Assembly: GCF_010550675.1 (NCBI RefSeq)
Contig: NZ_JAAGOA010000012.1
Location: 1-64,000 of the forward strand
From: Phytoactinopolyspora halotolerans
Lineage (GTDB): Bacteria > Actinomycetota > Actinomycetes > Jiangellales > Jiangellaceae
Reading direction: 5' to 3'
Length of the DNA: 64,000 nt
A program made the translations under genes and the position numbers. Of the stretch, positions 40,354 through 49,717 are shown in pieces (position 1 is the stretch's first letter; every line of letters begins with the position of its first letter). Below the pieces are notes generated by a model. That model searched no databases. It saw nothing but the letters and a program-made list of their open reading frames with translations, and was not told the DNA's origin.

Positions 40354-43300
40354 TCACTCCGGCAGGAGCTCACGAAGCTCACCATCCCCGTCCACCGATG
40401 CCGGCTCGGACGGCGCGGACTCTCCCACGGCGTTCGACGCCACGACGACGTACTCCGCGCCGTCCACCACTTCGGAATCCGTCCACGTCGTCGCGGTCAC
40501 ATCGGTGACCACGACCTCGCCGTCCCGCAGCACCGTGTACGACGCGGCCAGCCGGCTGCCGGACCAGGACACGGTCACCTCGTCCCCCTCCGATGCCGCT
40601 GCCACCGAGGTCACCGTCTCGGGCGCGGCTGGTTCGCCCGCCCCGTCGCCGCATTCCGGCCGCGCCGGCAGCGTCCACGTGCCGGAGAACCGCACCTCGT
40701 CCGGGATGCTGTCGTCCGGATAGACGACGAACCGGTCCACCAGCGCACCGTCTTCCCTCGCCTTGATCAGCAGCGTGTGGAAGCCGGGCTGCAGATCGAA
40801 CCCGATCGGCGACTGCCGGTAGAACCAGTCCCCGACGCTGAGGTTCACCGTCGCCGGAGTGCTGTTGTCCATCGAGATGTAGACGCTGTCCGTGGACCCG
40901 GACTCGCCATGGCCGAGCACCGCCACGTGGTAACGCCCGGCCTCCGTGACCTCCAGGTCGTAGCGGCCCCACAGGTCGGGGTTGTTCTTGTACTCCGAGC
41001 CCCGCGGCACCGACGCGACCCGTCCGCCATAGCGGGTCAGGTCGTCCACGAGCTGGTACTCGCCGCTGCGGCCGCTGTACCGCTCGGCCTCGACGACGGC
41101 GCCGTCCGCGCCGACCTCGTGCGTGAGGGAGCACCCGGGTACACCACTGACGGTGGACGACGGCTCGCTCGCTCCGGCGTCGTTGACGGCGACGACCCGG
41201 TAGGTATAGCCGGAGCCGTCCTCGACGTCGTCGTCGGTCCACGTCGTGGCGCTGATCCCGTCCGCGACGACCTCGGCGTCGTCATCGGTGAGCCCGCCGC
41301 GCAGTACATGGTAACTCTCTGCTCTAGCCGAACCGTCCCAGGTCAGCGTGACCTCACCGGCCGCACGGCTCACTCGCACCCCATCCGGCGTCCCGGGAGG
41401 AGTGGTCTGCGGCGTCGCCTCCACGACGCCGGAGAGCGGGCCCGTGCCGATCTGATTGACCGCGCGGACCGCGTACCGGTACGTGATGCCGTTCGACACA
41501 TCCGTGTCGACCCAGCCCGGCTCGGTGACGCCCTCGGCGACGGGCTGCAGCTCGGCGTCACCGGTGGCCCGCAGCACGTCGTATGACGACGCGTCCCGCA
41601 CCGGCAGCCAGCCGAGCTCCACCCGCCGATGCGAGGCCACGGCCACCAGGCCGTCCGGCGCGGCCGGCTCCTGCGCGCCCGCGGTACCGATCGCGGCGGA
41701 CGACGGCCGGCTCCGGCCGACCTCGTTCACAGCCACGACGCGGTACGGATACGCTTCGCCGTCGGACAGGTCCCGGTCCGCGTAGAACGGGACGGCGACC
41801 TCCGCGATCTCCCGGCCGCGCCGCAACACCCGGTAGGACGTGGCCGTGTCCACCGGCTCCCACGACACCTCGATCACTCCGGCGTGACCCTGCGCCGTGA
41901 CGCCCGACGGCGCCGCAGGTGCGGCGTGCGGAGCTCCGTACTTCAGAACCAGCTCGCCGCCGCCGCTCACTTCGACGCTCACGCGGCCGTCCGCGAGGTC
42001 CACCGGCACCGCGGATCCGTCCAGCGTCGCCCGCTCCAGCGCCCGGCCGGGCGACGCCGCCAGCGACAGCTCGTAGGAGGTGTCCGGACCGTCGGCGATC
42101 TCGACCGTATGACGGGTCGGGTCGCTGACGTCGGCGGAGAGCGTCACCGACGCCGACGACGACGCCAGCACGGTGCCCCGCCACGAGACGGCGACGGCGT
42201 CGTGCATGGCGTATCCCGCCAGCGCACCGCCGGTGGTCCGCACCCAGCCCAGGGCGCCGTCGACCACGACGTCTCCCGCTGCCGCGGTCGAGCCGGAGCG
42301 TGCCGCCACCACCGTGTCGACGTAGTCGTCGGCGGAGATCCGCGCTGCCAGCGCATCCGCGGTACCGAGGTCCTCCAGCCGCGGCTCCGCATCGTCGAGG
42401 CCGGCCGGCACCAGCACGGACAGCAGGTCCGCGGACGTGCCTTCCTGGCTCAGCCGCAGGCCGGTCGTCTCCTCCACGTCGGTAGACGGGTCCGGGTAAC
42501 CCTCGAAACCGGTGTCCGTGCCGGTGCCGTACGGGTTGAACCGGTCGGTCACCAGCGTCGTCTCGACGTCGGCGGGCACGGTCAGCGCGTGCAGCCGCGC
42601 GGGGTCACCCCAGGGGCCGTCGCCCGTGGTCCAGGTGCGACGGTTGGCGACGCCGGAGAGGGTGCCGCGCACGTGCCAGTAGGCGTCCCACTCCTTCGAG
42701 CTCTCGGCCGCCATCCGGTCGAGCACCACGAAGTAGTCCGAGCCGGGGAACGCCACCGCACGGGTATGCGTCGCGTCCTGGTCGTCCCAGTACGCCGCCG
42801 ACTTCTCGGCGAAGCCGAACATCGGGCCGGAGAGGAACCCGCGGGTGGGCGTCGGGTCACCCACCGCCGAGCCGTCGGCGGTCACCACGTTGTGGTGCTC
42901 GGGGCCCTTCCATCCGTCGCGACCGCCGAACCGCTGCGGTCCGTAGCCGTTGTCCCGGGCGAGCACCGCGTTCTCCGCGTCGATGAGCAGCTGCAGGCCG
43001 TCGGCGTGGTCGTGGTTGTTGCTCATCGCCACGCCGCTGAAGTATCCCCAGCGGGTGTCGGCGTCGCCCATCCGCCAGTCGCTGCGGAAGATCGTGTCCC
43101 CGCCGCGCGGGCCGGCGTCCATATCGATGGTGCCGGTGCCCTCGTCCGGGGCCACCTCGGCGATGGTGGAGTCGTAGAGTGCTATCTCCTCCGGCCAGCC
43201 GTAGAACTGGTTGCGCGCTCCCGTCCAGTCGTCCGGGTACCGGGCCGCATTCCAGTCGCTGTTGAAGAACTGCCACTGGAACAGCTCGCCCAGACTCGCC

Positions 43301-44319
43301 GACTCGCTGAGCGGCGTCGGCGTGTCCGCGTACGCGGCCGCGACCGTGTTCAACCAGGTCACCTTGGACCAGCCGTCGTCCAGCGGCGGCATCAGGCCCT
43401 TCGGATTGACGGTCTTCAGCTGCCACTCGAACGCCGGCTGCAGGGCCGGGAAGAGATCGACGCCGGAGGCGTTGCGGTACTGCCACATGAACGGCGTGCT
43501 GTTGAGGATGGTGAAGATCCAGTAATACCCGGCGCCGTCCCGATAGATGCCGTCCTTGGTGAACATGTAGCGGAAGACCCGGTTCATGTTCTCCAGCCCG
43601 CGGTCCAGGTACGCCTGCGCGTCCGGGTCAGCCGAGAAGGCCAGCGCCCAGGAACCCAGCGCCGCGCCCGCCTTGGACCGGTGGTTGTGGCTGCGCACCC
43701 CCTCGTCCTCCAGGTACGTGTACAGCCAGTCCGCGCCGCGTTTCACCGCCGCCCGGATCGCCGCGTCGTCGTCCGGACCGATATCGGCCGCGATCCAGTC
43801 GTAGGCGAGCGCGTAGTTGGTCATCTGCTGGGCGACGTACTGGTCGGTGGGCACGATCGTGTCGAACGCGGCGCGCAGGTTCGCCACCGCCGCGTCGAGA
43901 TACCGCTGCTCCCGGGTGATCAGCCAGGCGAACGACGTCGCCTTGGCCGCCTTGGTCTTGACGTCGTCGGCCGGGTCGACACCGTCCGCGGCCGCTGCCG
44001 CGTCGGCGTCCTCCACCAGGCGTCCCCACGCCATCGCGTAATGCCGGTGCGGGTCGGGTGCGTCGCCGCTCACCCGGGCGCGCAGGAGTTCGACGCCGTC
44101 GGTGTCGACATACTGGCTCGGGTGCACCTCCTGCGGCGGAAGGACACCCTCGGTCGGGATGGTGATCCCTTCCCACCATTCCTCGTCCGGGTCGTGACCG
44201 ACCGACTCCCCCGGCACCAGCGGCGGACTGGCCGCCTGCAGCGGCGCCGCCAGCGCGCCCGCGACGAGCACCGCCGCGAGGCCGGCCACTACCGAATGAA
44301 CCGTTCTTCGCCGAGACAT
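40354..44319 (-). CDS. Secreted heparinase II/III-type lyase with fibronectin III domains
   Basis: A 1321-residue exported multidomain protein. The signal peptide is residues 1 to about 29. An alpha/alpha-toroid lyase domain (about 60-390) and a beta-sandwich (about 395-790) follow; the heparinase II/III-type site is SNNHDHADGLQLL with His436, and DGIYRDGAGYYW is in the toroid. FnIII domains occupy about 800-885, 885-970 and 975-1060; a CBM35-like domain (VVEAERYSGRSGEYQLVDD) about 1070-1200; and a last FnIII about 1230-1310. The ATG has GGGAG six bases upstream. It is the last gene of the leftward lyase operon. It probably depolymerises a uronate polysaccharide outside the cell (PL15/17/21-like); the subfamily is not resolved. 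Confidence 0.87.
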   Translation of the reverse strand: MSRRRTVHSVVAGLAAVLVAGALAAPLQAASPPLVPGESVGHDPDEEWWEGITIPTEGVLPPQEVHPSQYVDTDGVELLRARVSGDAPDPHRHYAMAWGRLVEDADAAAAADGVDPADDVKTKAAKATSFAWLITREQRYLDAAVANLRAAFDTIVPTDQYVAQQMTNYALAYDWIAADIGPDDDAAIRAAVKRGADWLYTYLEDEGVRSHNHRSKAGAALGSWALAFSADPDAQAYLDRGLENMNRVFRYMFTKDGIYRDGAGYYWIFTILNSTPFMWQYRNASGVDLFPALQPAFEWQLKTVNPKGLMPPLDDGWSKVTWLNTVAAAYADTPTPLSESASLGELFQWQFFNSDWNAARYPDDWTGARNQFYGWPEEIALYDSTIAEVAPDEGTGTIDMDAGPRGGDTIFRSDWRMGDADTRWGYFSGVAMSNNHDHADGLQLLIDAENAVLARDNGYGPQRFGGRDGWKGPEHHNVVTADGSAVGDPTPTRGFLSGPMFGFAEKSAAYWDDQDATHTRAVAFPGSDYFVVLDRMAAESSKEWDAYWHVRGTLSGVANRRTWTTGDGPWGDPARLHALTVPADVETTLVTDRFNPYGTGTDTGFEGYPDPSTDVEETTGLRLSQEGTSADLLSVLVPAGLDDAEPRLEDLGTADALAARISADDYVDTVVAARSGSTAAAGDVVVDGALGWVRTTGGALAGYAMHDAVAVSWRGTVLASSSASVTLSADVSDPTRHTVEIADGPDTSYELSLAASPGRALERATLDGSAVPVDLADGRVSVEVSGGGELVLKYGAPHAAPAAPSGVTAQGHAGVIEVSWEPVDTATSYRVLRRGREIAEVAVPFYADRDLSDGEAYPYRVVAVNEVGRSRPSSAAIGTAGAQEPAAPDGLVAVASHRRVELGWLPVRDASSYDVLRATGDAELQPVAEGVTEPGWVDTDVSNGITYRYAVRAVNQIGTGPLSGVVEATPQTTPPGTPDGVRVSRAAGEVTLTWDGSARAESYHVLRGGLTDDDAEVVADGISATTWTDDDVEDGSGYTYRVVAVNDAGASEPSSTVSGVPGCSLTHEVGADGAVVEAERYSGRSGEYQLVDDLTRYGGRVASVPRGSEYKNNPDLWGRYDLEVTEAGRYHVAVLGHGESGSTDSVYISMDNSTPATVNLSVGDWFYRQSPIGFDLQPGFHTLLIKAREDGALVDRFVVYPDDSIPDEVRFSGTWTLPARPECGDGAGEPAAPETVTSVAAASEGDEVTVSWSGSRLAASYTVLRDGEVVVTDVTATTWTDSEVVDGAEYVVVASNAVGESAPSEPASVDGDGELRELLPE

Positions 44320-44390
44320 GGATCGCTCCCATCATGTGGTGAACGGGTTGTCGTACGTCTGGTGCAGGTGTCGTAGATGCGGTGCAGGCG

Positions 44391-45074
44391 TCATGCGGAT
44401 GGAGCCCGTCGAAGGCGCCCTTCCGGTCGAAGGCGGCGCCGGGCCGGATGCTCTCGTTGATCCGCCGCCGTACCGGCGCCGTTCCCGGTGGCGACGAGGG
44501 CAAGCCAGACGGGAAGGGAGATGCCGAGGAAGGGCACGATCGTGGGAAGCAGCACGCACGTCAGTCCGAAAGCCGCGACGATCGACAGCAGGACCAGCGA
44601 GCTGATCGGGCGCTGGGCGCCTAGGGCCACCACCGCACGCAGCCATTGAGCCGTCGTCGCGTCCCGATCCCGCGACGCGGCGGCCGGAAGCATCAGCGCC
44701 AGCAGCAACAGCGCGCCCGCCACCGGGAGCATCGCCGTGGCCAGCAGGAAGGCCGCCGGCGATTCTCGGGTGCCCAGGAACAGCAGGTTCACCAGCACCA
44801 TCGCGGCCAACACGGTGGCGACGACGCTGAGCAGCCAGGTCCGGCGCCAGGTCGCCGCCATCTCGCGGAAGGTCTGCGTGAACACGGCGTCGTCGCCGTG
44901 TTCCTGCCAGCGGTGCAGCGCCCTTCCTGCCGCCACCGCGGCGGAGAGCCAGGTCACCACCCCGAGCGACAGGATGAACGCCGCGACTCCCGCCAGCGCG
45001 AGGTTGGCCGGGTAGGACAGGACCGCCAGCGCGGTGTCCTCCCAGCGTCGCCGCCGCACCTCGGTGCCGTTCAC
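44391..45074 (-). CDS. YesL/DUF624-family membrane protein
   Basis: A 227-residue membrane protein with about five hydrophobic segments and the YesL-type central region (RALHRWQEHGDDAVFTQTFREM followed by TWLLSVVATVLAAMV). Family members occur in polysaccharide-use operons such as the Bacillus rhamnogalacturonan cluster, where their function is unknown. The GTG at 45074 overlaps the stop of the upstream lyase gene (GTGA), so it is coupled to it. It lies between two lyase genes in the operon, which supports a role in the same transport or export pathway. Confidence 0.82.
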   Translation of the reverse strand: MNGTEVRRRRWEDTALAVLSYPANLALAGVAAFILSLGVVTWLSAAVAAGRALHRWQEHGDDAVFTQTFREMAATWRRTWLLSVVATVLAAMVLVNLLFLGTRESPAAFLLATAMLPVAGALLLLALMLPAAASRDRDATTAQWLRAVVALGAQRPISSLVLLSIVAAFGLTCVLLPTIVPFLGISLPVWLALVATGNGAGTAADQREHPARRRLRPEGRLRRAPSA

Positions 45075-47086
45075 GACCGTGGGCCGTTCCCGGCCGGGTA
45101 CGCCGCCACGGAATACGCCGCGAACCCGTCCGCGGCGATGTCCGGTTCGGCGCCCAGCGCGTCGGTGGCGTCCTTCCCGTCCAGCTGGACGGCGACGATC
45201 TCCCGATCGCCGTCGCGCTCCACGTCGACGACGACGCTGCGTGCGCCGTCCCCCTCCCGGACGCTGATCACCGACGGCGCGTCGTCGTCCCACGCGAGCG
45301 GCTCCAGCACCGTGACGAACCGGGCGCGTTCCCAGGGCCCGGTGGTACGGCGCAGGGTGTGCTGCACCTTCTCCAGGGAAAGGCTCGGCGTGCTGGACGT
45401 CGGGTTCGCCGCGATCGGGGTCGCCACCACCTCGTCGTCGGTGTCACCGGGTTCGAGCGCGGTGACGCGCAGCCGACCCGATCCGGCGGCGGCGATCCAC
45501 TGCCCGTCGCCGACCGGCTCGGCCGGATTGTCGGTCTGCAGCAGCCACGTCCAGGCCCGCGGCACCTCGGCGGCGGACTCGTCGACGATCACCAGCGTGC
45601 CGCGCGGCGACATCACCAGATGCCGATCCACCTGGCGTACCCCCAGCTCCGGCTCGTACATCGCGGCCGTTTCGCTGACCGCGTGCACCCAGCCGTCGCC
45701 CACCGTCGCGGTGCGGATGCGGGCGGTGTGCCGGTGCGGCAACCCCTTGTAGACGTGGTAGCGGTCCTCGTTGACGAACCCCTTGCCGTCGACGAGCACC
45801 GAGCTGTGATGAGCGGTGAGCTTGCGGTTGGAGTAACCTTCGTCGACCGCCAGGTACGCGCCGTGACCGAGCAGCACGAAACTGCCCGCGTCCGGATGGT
45901 GGTGACCGGCGTTGAGCGTGGTCCACCCCTGCTCGACGGCCATCCGGTGCGACGCCTCCCACGCCTTGTGCCCGCCGCCCGGCGAGGCCTTGAACGACAC
46001 CAGACAGGCGTCCGGCGACCACGACGTGCGGCCGACCACCAACCCCAGATCGCCGAAGACGCGCCCCAGCGGCAACGATCCCGGGTCCTGTTCCGGCACC
46101 TCCGGGTCGTACCAGAGGAGCTCCTGGTACGCCTCCGGACGCACGCCCGGCTTGACCCCGCTCTCGTACGCCTCCCGCCAGAAGAAGTCGTCGAGCACCC
46201 GGTTGGCGAGCCACTGCGCCTGCGGGATCCGGTACTCCGCGGCGAGCTTGTAATAGAACGCGGCCGAATGTCCGCTGCGCCGGTCGTGGCAGTCCCCGTG
46301 GTCGACGATCCGTTCCAGATCTGGGGCGGCCTGGTAGAGCCGGTACCAGAACGTCTCCCGGAGATAGGGACTGTCGGCGAACCAGTCGAGTCCTTCGGCG
46401 GCGCGCAGCACGTCGAGGTATGAGGCGATCCACGGCACGCCGTAGCGCCAGTACACGACGCCCTCGCAGTTCGAACCGTCCTCGGGCAGCAACTCCAGCA
46501 CGGTGGCGAAGTTGCGCTTGGCCCGCTCCGTCCACTCCCTACCGGGCGGATGCTCGTCGACCAGGACGTATCCGGCGGTAGCCAGCCCGGCATAACAGAT
46601 CCAGTTGTGGTTCTGCCAGTACGACGAGGACCACCAGTCACCCTCGGAGGCGACGGCGAAGTCATAGAGCCGGGTGCCCTGCAGGATGAGCTTGTCGCGC
46701 AGCGCGGCGCGCTCGTCGTCGGGAAGGGAGTCGCCGGCCCAGGCGTAGGCCAGTGACAGCCCGTGGCAGAGCCAGCCGGCGTCGAGGTCGTGGTCCGGCA
46801 TGTGCGCCTTGCCCCAGTGCGGGAAGGACACCGGCGGCGCCAGCCAGCGGCGCAGTTCGGCCAGGTAGTGCGTCTGTCCGGTCAGCCGGTACGCCAGCGC
46901 CAGGTTGGCCGCTGTGGGCCCGAAATAGGTGATGCTCGCCTGCGGATGTTCGGCCGGCGGGACTTCGCCGCGGTAGCGTTCGCATTCGTCCAGCAGCCGG
47001 CGGAACTGTCGCCGGTGCGTGGTGTGGACGTCGCTGCGCAGCTGATCGAGCCTTCCGGCAAGCAAGAGGGGGCGAGGGACGGTCAC
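45071..47086 (-). CDS. Heparinase II/III family protein (intracellular, 671 residues)
   Basis: A 671-residue protein without a signal peptide. The N-terminal half is an alpha/alpha toroid (YFGPTAANLALAYRLTGQTH, YWQNHNWICYAGLATAGY, WRYGVPWIASYLDVL), and the C-terminal half is a beta-sandwich with a His cluster, LNAGHHHPDAGSFVLLGHGA, at about residues 394-413. This is the layout of PL15/PL21-type exo-lyases. The GTG has GGAGGA directly upstream and overlaps the previous stop (GTGA). It probably converts imported unsaturated or intact uronate oligosaccharides to monomers in the cytoplasm. The sugar specificity cannot be read. Confidence 0.87.
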   Translation of the reverse strand: MTVPRPLLLAGRLDQLRSDVHTTHRRQFRRLLDECERYRGEVPPAEHPQASITYFGPTAANLALAYRLTGQTHYLAELRRWLAPPVSFPHWGKAHMPDHDLDAGWLCHGLSLAYAWAGDSLPDDERAALRDKLILQGTRLYDFAVASEGDWWSSSYWQNHNWICYAGLATAGYVLVDEHPPGREWTERAKRNFATVLELLPEDGSNCEGVVYWRYGVPWIASYLDVLRAAEGLDWFADSPYLRETFWYRLYQAAPDLERIVDHGDCHDRRSGHSAAFYYKLAAEYRIPQAQWLANRVLDDFFWREAYESGVKPGVRPEAYQELLWYDPEVPEQDPGSLPLGRVFGDLGLVVGRTSWSPDACLVSFKASPGGGHKAWEASHRMAVEQGWTTLNAGHHHPDAGSFVLLGHGAYLAVDEGYSNRKLTAHHSSVLVDGKGFVNEDRYHVYKGLPHRHTARIRTATVGDGWVHAVSETAAMYEPELGVRQVDRHLVMSPRGTLVIVDESAAEVPRAWTWLLQTDNPAEPVGDGQWIAAAGSGRLRVTALEPGDTDDEVVATPIAANPTSSTPSLSLEKVQHTLRRTTGPWERARFVTVLEPLAWDDDAPSVISVREGDGARSVVVDVERDGDREIVAVQLDGKDATDALGAEPDIAADGFAAYSVAAYPAGNGPRS

Positions 47087-48915
47087 GTGTCCTCCAGGGT
47101 GTGCTCGTCGATCCGGCCGGAACCGTGCTCCACCCGGAGGCGAGCCGGCCCGGTCTGGTCGGTGCTGATGAGTTCGATGCGGTGGACGGCTCCCGGGTCG
47201 CCCGGCCAGTAGACGGAGACGAAGGCCACCGCGGAACAGGTGGCGGAACAGGTCGCGGTCCAGTCGGCGACGGCGACGACGGCCGCGGGGTCGTCCGACG
47301 GTCCGCGGCCCGGGACGGTGGCCAGCGTGGACGGCGCCGTGGCGACGTGCCGGCCGTGCAGCACCGTGCCGCCGGTGTCCCAGCGGCTGCACCACGTCCC
47401 GTCCGGTTCGGTCCGGATGTCCAGCGTTCCGCCGGGCCGTAACCCGAGGTCGACGACGTGCTCCGCACCCGACGGCACCGTCACGCACACGGCGTCGAGC
47501 AGGTACTCGTCGTTCATGATCACCGCACGGCGCAGACCCGCGCCCGGAAAGGCGTCGTCGGCGCCGACCAGAAGACGAGCCGGCGGGCCGGGTTCCCACG
47601 CCAGCACCGTGCCGGTGCACGGCTGCTGGTCCGCGCCGTCGATGCGGACCGTCGGATGTGCGACGGTGCGTGTGTAGTGCCCGCGACGCAGCGGGCTGCC
47701 GTAGGGCGGGACGCCGGGGGCCGGCTGCCACGGTTCGTCCGCGCCGTACAGGTACAGCGCGAGCTTGTCCAGATGACCGTGCGAGCCACCGTGCGGCCCG
47801 GCGTCGACGACGGCCTGCCACGTGTCGGCCGGATCGCGCAGCACGACGGCACCCGTGCTCGCGTACCACACGGACCCACGTTCGGTGCCGATCCCCTCGT
47901 CCAGCGGTGGACCGGCGAACCAGCCGTCCAGCAGATCCTCCAGCCCGTCGTGCCGGTCACCCAGCTGCCGGCGGGCATACGCCTCGATCCACTCCACGCC
48001 CGGCGCCGTCCACAGTTGCCGGGCCAGCGCACACACCTCGATCAGCTCGAGCAGCGCGCCGTCCCGCCGGTACGGCCCGTCGTGCAGCACCGGGACCAGC
48101 CCGGCCGGCGTGGCCAGCGTGGTCAGCACCCGGACCATGCCGGCCAGCCGGGCCACGGCGTCGCCCGGAAGCTCGCGCGGGTCCTGGCCGGCCAGGTTGA
48201 GCAAGTGTGCCCGGAGCACGAACAGGTGGTAGTAGGTGGCGCCCTCCCACTCCCAGCCGTCCTCGCCGACGGCGGCCGCCAGCTGCTCGAACGCTCCCTT
48301 CAGCCATGGCCCCGCGTCGACCGGCTCGCCGAGCGCGTGCAACGCCCGCGCCGCCATCCCGCCCGCGCAGTCCAGCCACGCGGTGTAGTTGCTGCGCAGA
48401 TCACCCCGTTCGTCCACGAGGACCCGGCGAGCCTCGTGCACCGTGGACATCAGCCCACGGAGCAGGTCGACGGTGTCGTCGCGCAGCCGCCCGCGCAGCG
48501 ATGGGTCGGCGGCGGCGAGCACCCGGACGGCGTCGGCGATCTGCGTGCCCCACAGCGCCTCGGTCAGGGCCTGGGAGAAGAGCTTGCCCCGCAGCATCCA
48601 GGGCTCGGCCTGCTCGCTCCACCCGTCCGCGGCCACCTGAGGGTAGAGCCGCCCGTAGGCGTCCAGGAGCTCCGACGCCCGGTCCCGGTCCGCCGCCTCC
48701 CCGCGGATCCGGTATCGGTGCGCGCGACGACGCAGCTCCCGCGCCTGCGCCTGATGTGCCAGCACCGTCCAGGCGGCGTCGTAGCGTGGACCGCTCATTC
48801 GGCATCCGTGCGGGCACGGATACCCGTCGCCCGTCGGCGGGCCGAGCTCGGTGCCGTGCGTCGGACAGACGTGGTCATGCCACCACCCGCCACGCGCCCA
48901 CGGAATCGGCGTCAT
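47083..48915 (-). CDS. Heparinase II/III family protein (610 residues)
   Basis: A 610-residue protein without a signal peptide. The N-terminus has a Cys/His pattern, C17-P-T-H20 and C34-P-H36-G-C38, common in this family and probably metal-binding. The toroid follows (YTAWLDCAGGMAARALHALG, WEGATYYHLFVLRAHLLNL), then the beta-sandwich with the active-site-like VVDAGPHGGSHGHLDKLALY at about residues 371-390. It differs clearly from the neighbouring 671-residue homologue, so the two are not recent duplicates and probably act on different linkages. Start and stop overlap the adjacent genes by four bases each. Confidence 0.87.
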   Translation of the reverse strand: MTPIPWARGGWWHDHVCPTHGTELGPPTGDGYPCPHGCRMSGPRYDAAWTVLAHQAQARELRRRAHRYRIRGEAADRDRASELLDAYGRLYPQVAADGWSEQAEPWMLRGKLFSQALTEALWGTQIADAVRVLAAADPSLRGRLRDDTVDLLRGLMSTVHEARRVLVDERGDLRSNYTAWLDCAGGMAARALHALGEPVDAGPWLKGAFEQLAAAVGEDGWEWEGATYYHLFVLRAHLLNLAGQDPRELPGDAVARLAGMVRVLTTLATPAGLVPVLHDGPYRRDGALLELIEVCALARQLWTAPGVEWIEAYARRQLGDRHDGLEDLLDGWFAGPPLDEGIGTERGSVWYASTGAVVLRDPADTWQAVVDAGPHGGSHGHLDKLALYLYGADEPWQPAPGVPPYGSPLRRGHYTRTVAHPTVRIDGADQQPCTGTVLAWEPGPPARLLVGADDAFPGAGLRRAVIMNDEYLLDAVCVTVPSGAEHVVDLGLRPGGTLDIRTEPDGTWCSRWDTGGTVLHGRHVATAPSTLATVPGRGPSDDPAAVVAVADWTATCSATCSAVAFVSVYWPGDPGAVHRIELISTDQTGPARLRVEHGSGRIDEHTLEDT

Positions 48916-49676
48916 CGGAACTGTGATCCTCCGTTGATGTCGATCACCTGGCCGGTGACGAAACCCGACAGCGACGACGCGAGGAACGCCACCACGCCGG
49001 CCACGTCGTCCGGCACCCCTTCCCGGCCGAGCGGGATGCCGGCCACGATGCCGGCCCGCGCCTCCGGCGAGGTGAACGTATCGTGAAACGCGGTCTGCCC
49101 GATGAACCCGGGGGCCACGGCGTTGACCGTGACACCGTCCGGCGCCAGCTCCTTGGCCAGGCCTCGGGCCAGGCCGATCACCGCGGCCTTGGCCGCCGCA
49201 TAACCGGCGGAACCGTTGCCGCCACCGTTCTCGGCCGCCATCGACGACATCATCACCACACGTCCGGCCTCGGATCGGGCCAGGTGCGGGATGGCCGCCC
49301 GCGTGGTCATGAAGGCGGTGGTGACGTTGACGTCCATGACCTTGGCCCAGTGTTCGTCGGACATCTGCGCGACGGTGCTGCGGCCCACCAGGTGCCCGGC
49401 GTTGGTGACCAGGATGTCCAGCCCGTCCAGCGCGTCGACGGTTCCGGCGACCACGGCGTTCGCGTCGGAGGCCGCGGTCAGGTCGCCGGGCAGGGCGACG
49501 GCGCGCCGGCCGCTGTCGAGGATCTCCTTGGCCAGCGTCTCGGCACCGTCCTTGCTGGAGGCGTAATGGACGGCGACGTCCGCGCCACCGGCGGCGAGGG
49601 CTCTGGCGATCGCCAGGCCGATGCCGCTGCCGCCACCGGTGACCAAGGCGCGCCGTCCGGTCAGATCGAGTTGCAT
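48912..49676 (-). CDS. SDR-family oxidoreductase (lyase locus)
   Basis: A 254-residue classical SDR. The cofactor motif is VTGGGSGIGLAIA at about residues 12-24, then TNAGHLVG, and the catalytic Tyr/Lys in GYAAAKAAVIGL; the end is GQVIDINGGSQF. The ATG at 49676 with AGAGGAC upstream is chosen; the frame is open upstream but without a good site. In an operon of uronate lyases it may reduce 4-deoxy-5-keto uronate (DEH reductase-like) or similar keto-deoxy sugars, as SDRs do in alginate metabolism. That role is inferred from context. Confidence 0.9.
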   Translation of the reverse strand: MQLDLTGRRALVTGGGSGIGLAIARALAAGGADVAVHYASSKDGAETLAKEILDSGRRAVALPGDLTAASDANAVVAGTVDALDGLDILVTNAGHLVGRSTVAQMSDEHWAKVMDVNVTTAFMTTRAAIPHLARSEAGRVVMMSSMAAENGGGNGSAGYAAAKAAVIGLARGLAKELAPDGVTVNAVAPGFIGQTAFHDTFTSPEARAGIVAGIPLGREGVPDDVAGVVAFLASSLSGFVTGQVIDINGGSQFR

Positions 49677-49717
49677 AGTCCGTCCTCTCGGTTGGTGTTT
49701 CTGGTGCGTCGCCGGGC

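Noticed and set aside
41629-44376. A 915-codon open frame on the plus strand
   Set aside because: It is antisense to the giant lyase gene, is rich in Arg/His/Val/Gly as expected for a shadow frame in GC-rich DNA, and has no recognisable domain or ribosome site.
47087-47869. N-terminal extension of the 671-residue heparinase-like protein
   Set aside because: It overlaps the upstream homologue in another frame; GTG 47086 with GGAGGA directly upstream is the real start.
47083-48915. The N-terminal Cys/His cluster as a novel zinc domain
   Set aside because: A similar CPxHG and CPHGC pattern is, to my knowledge, common in heparinase II/III family proteins.
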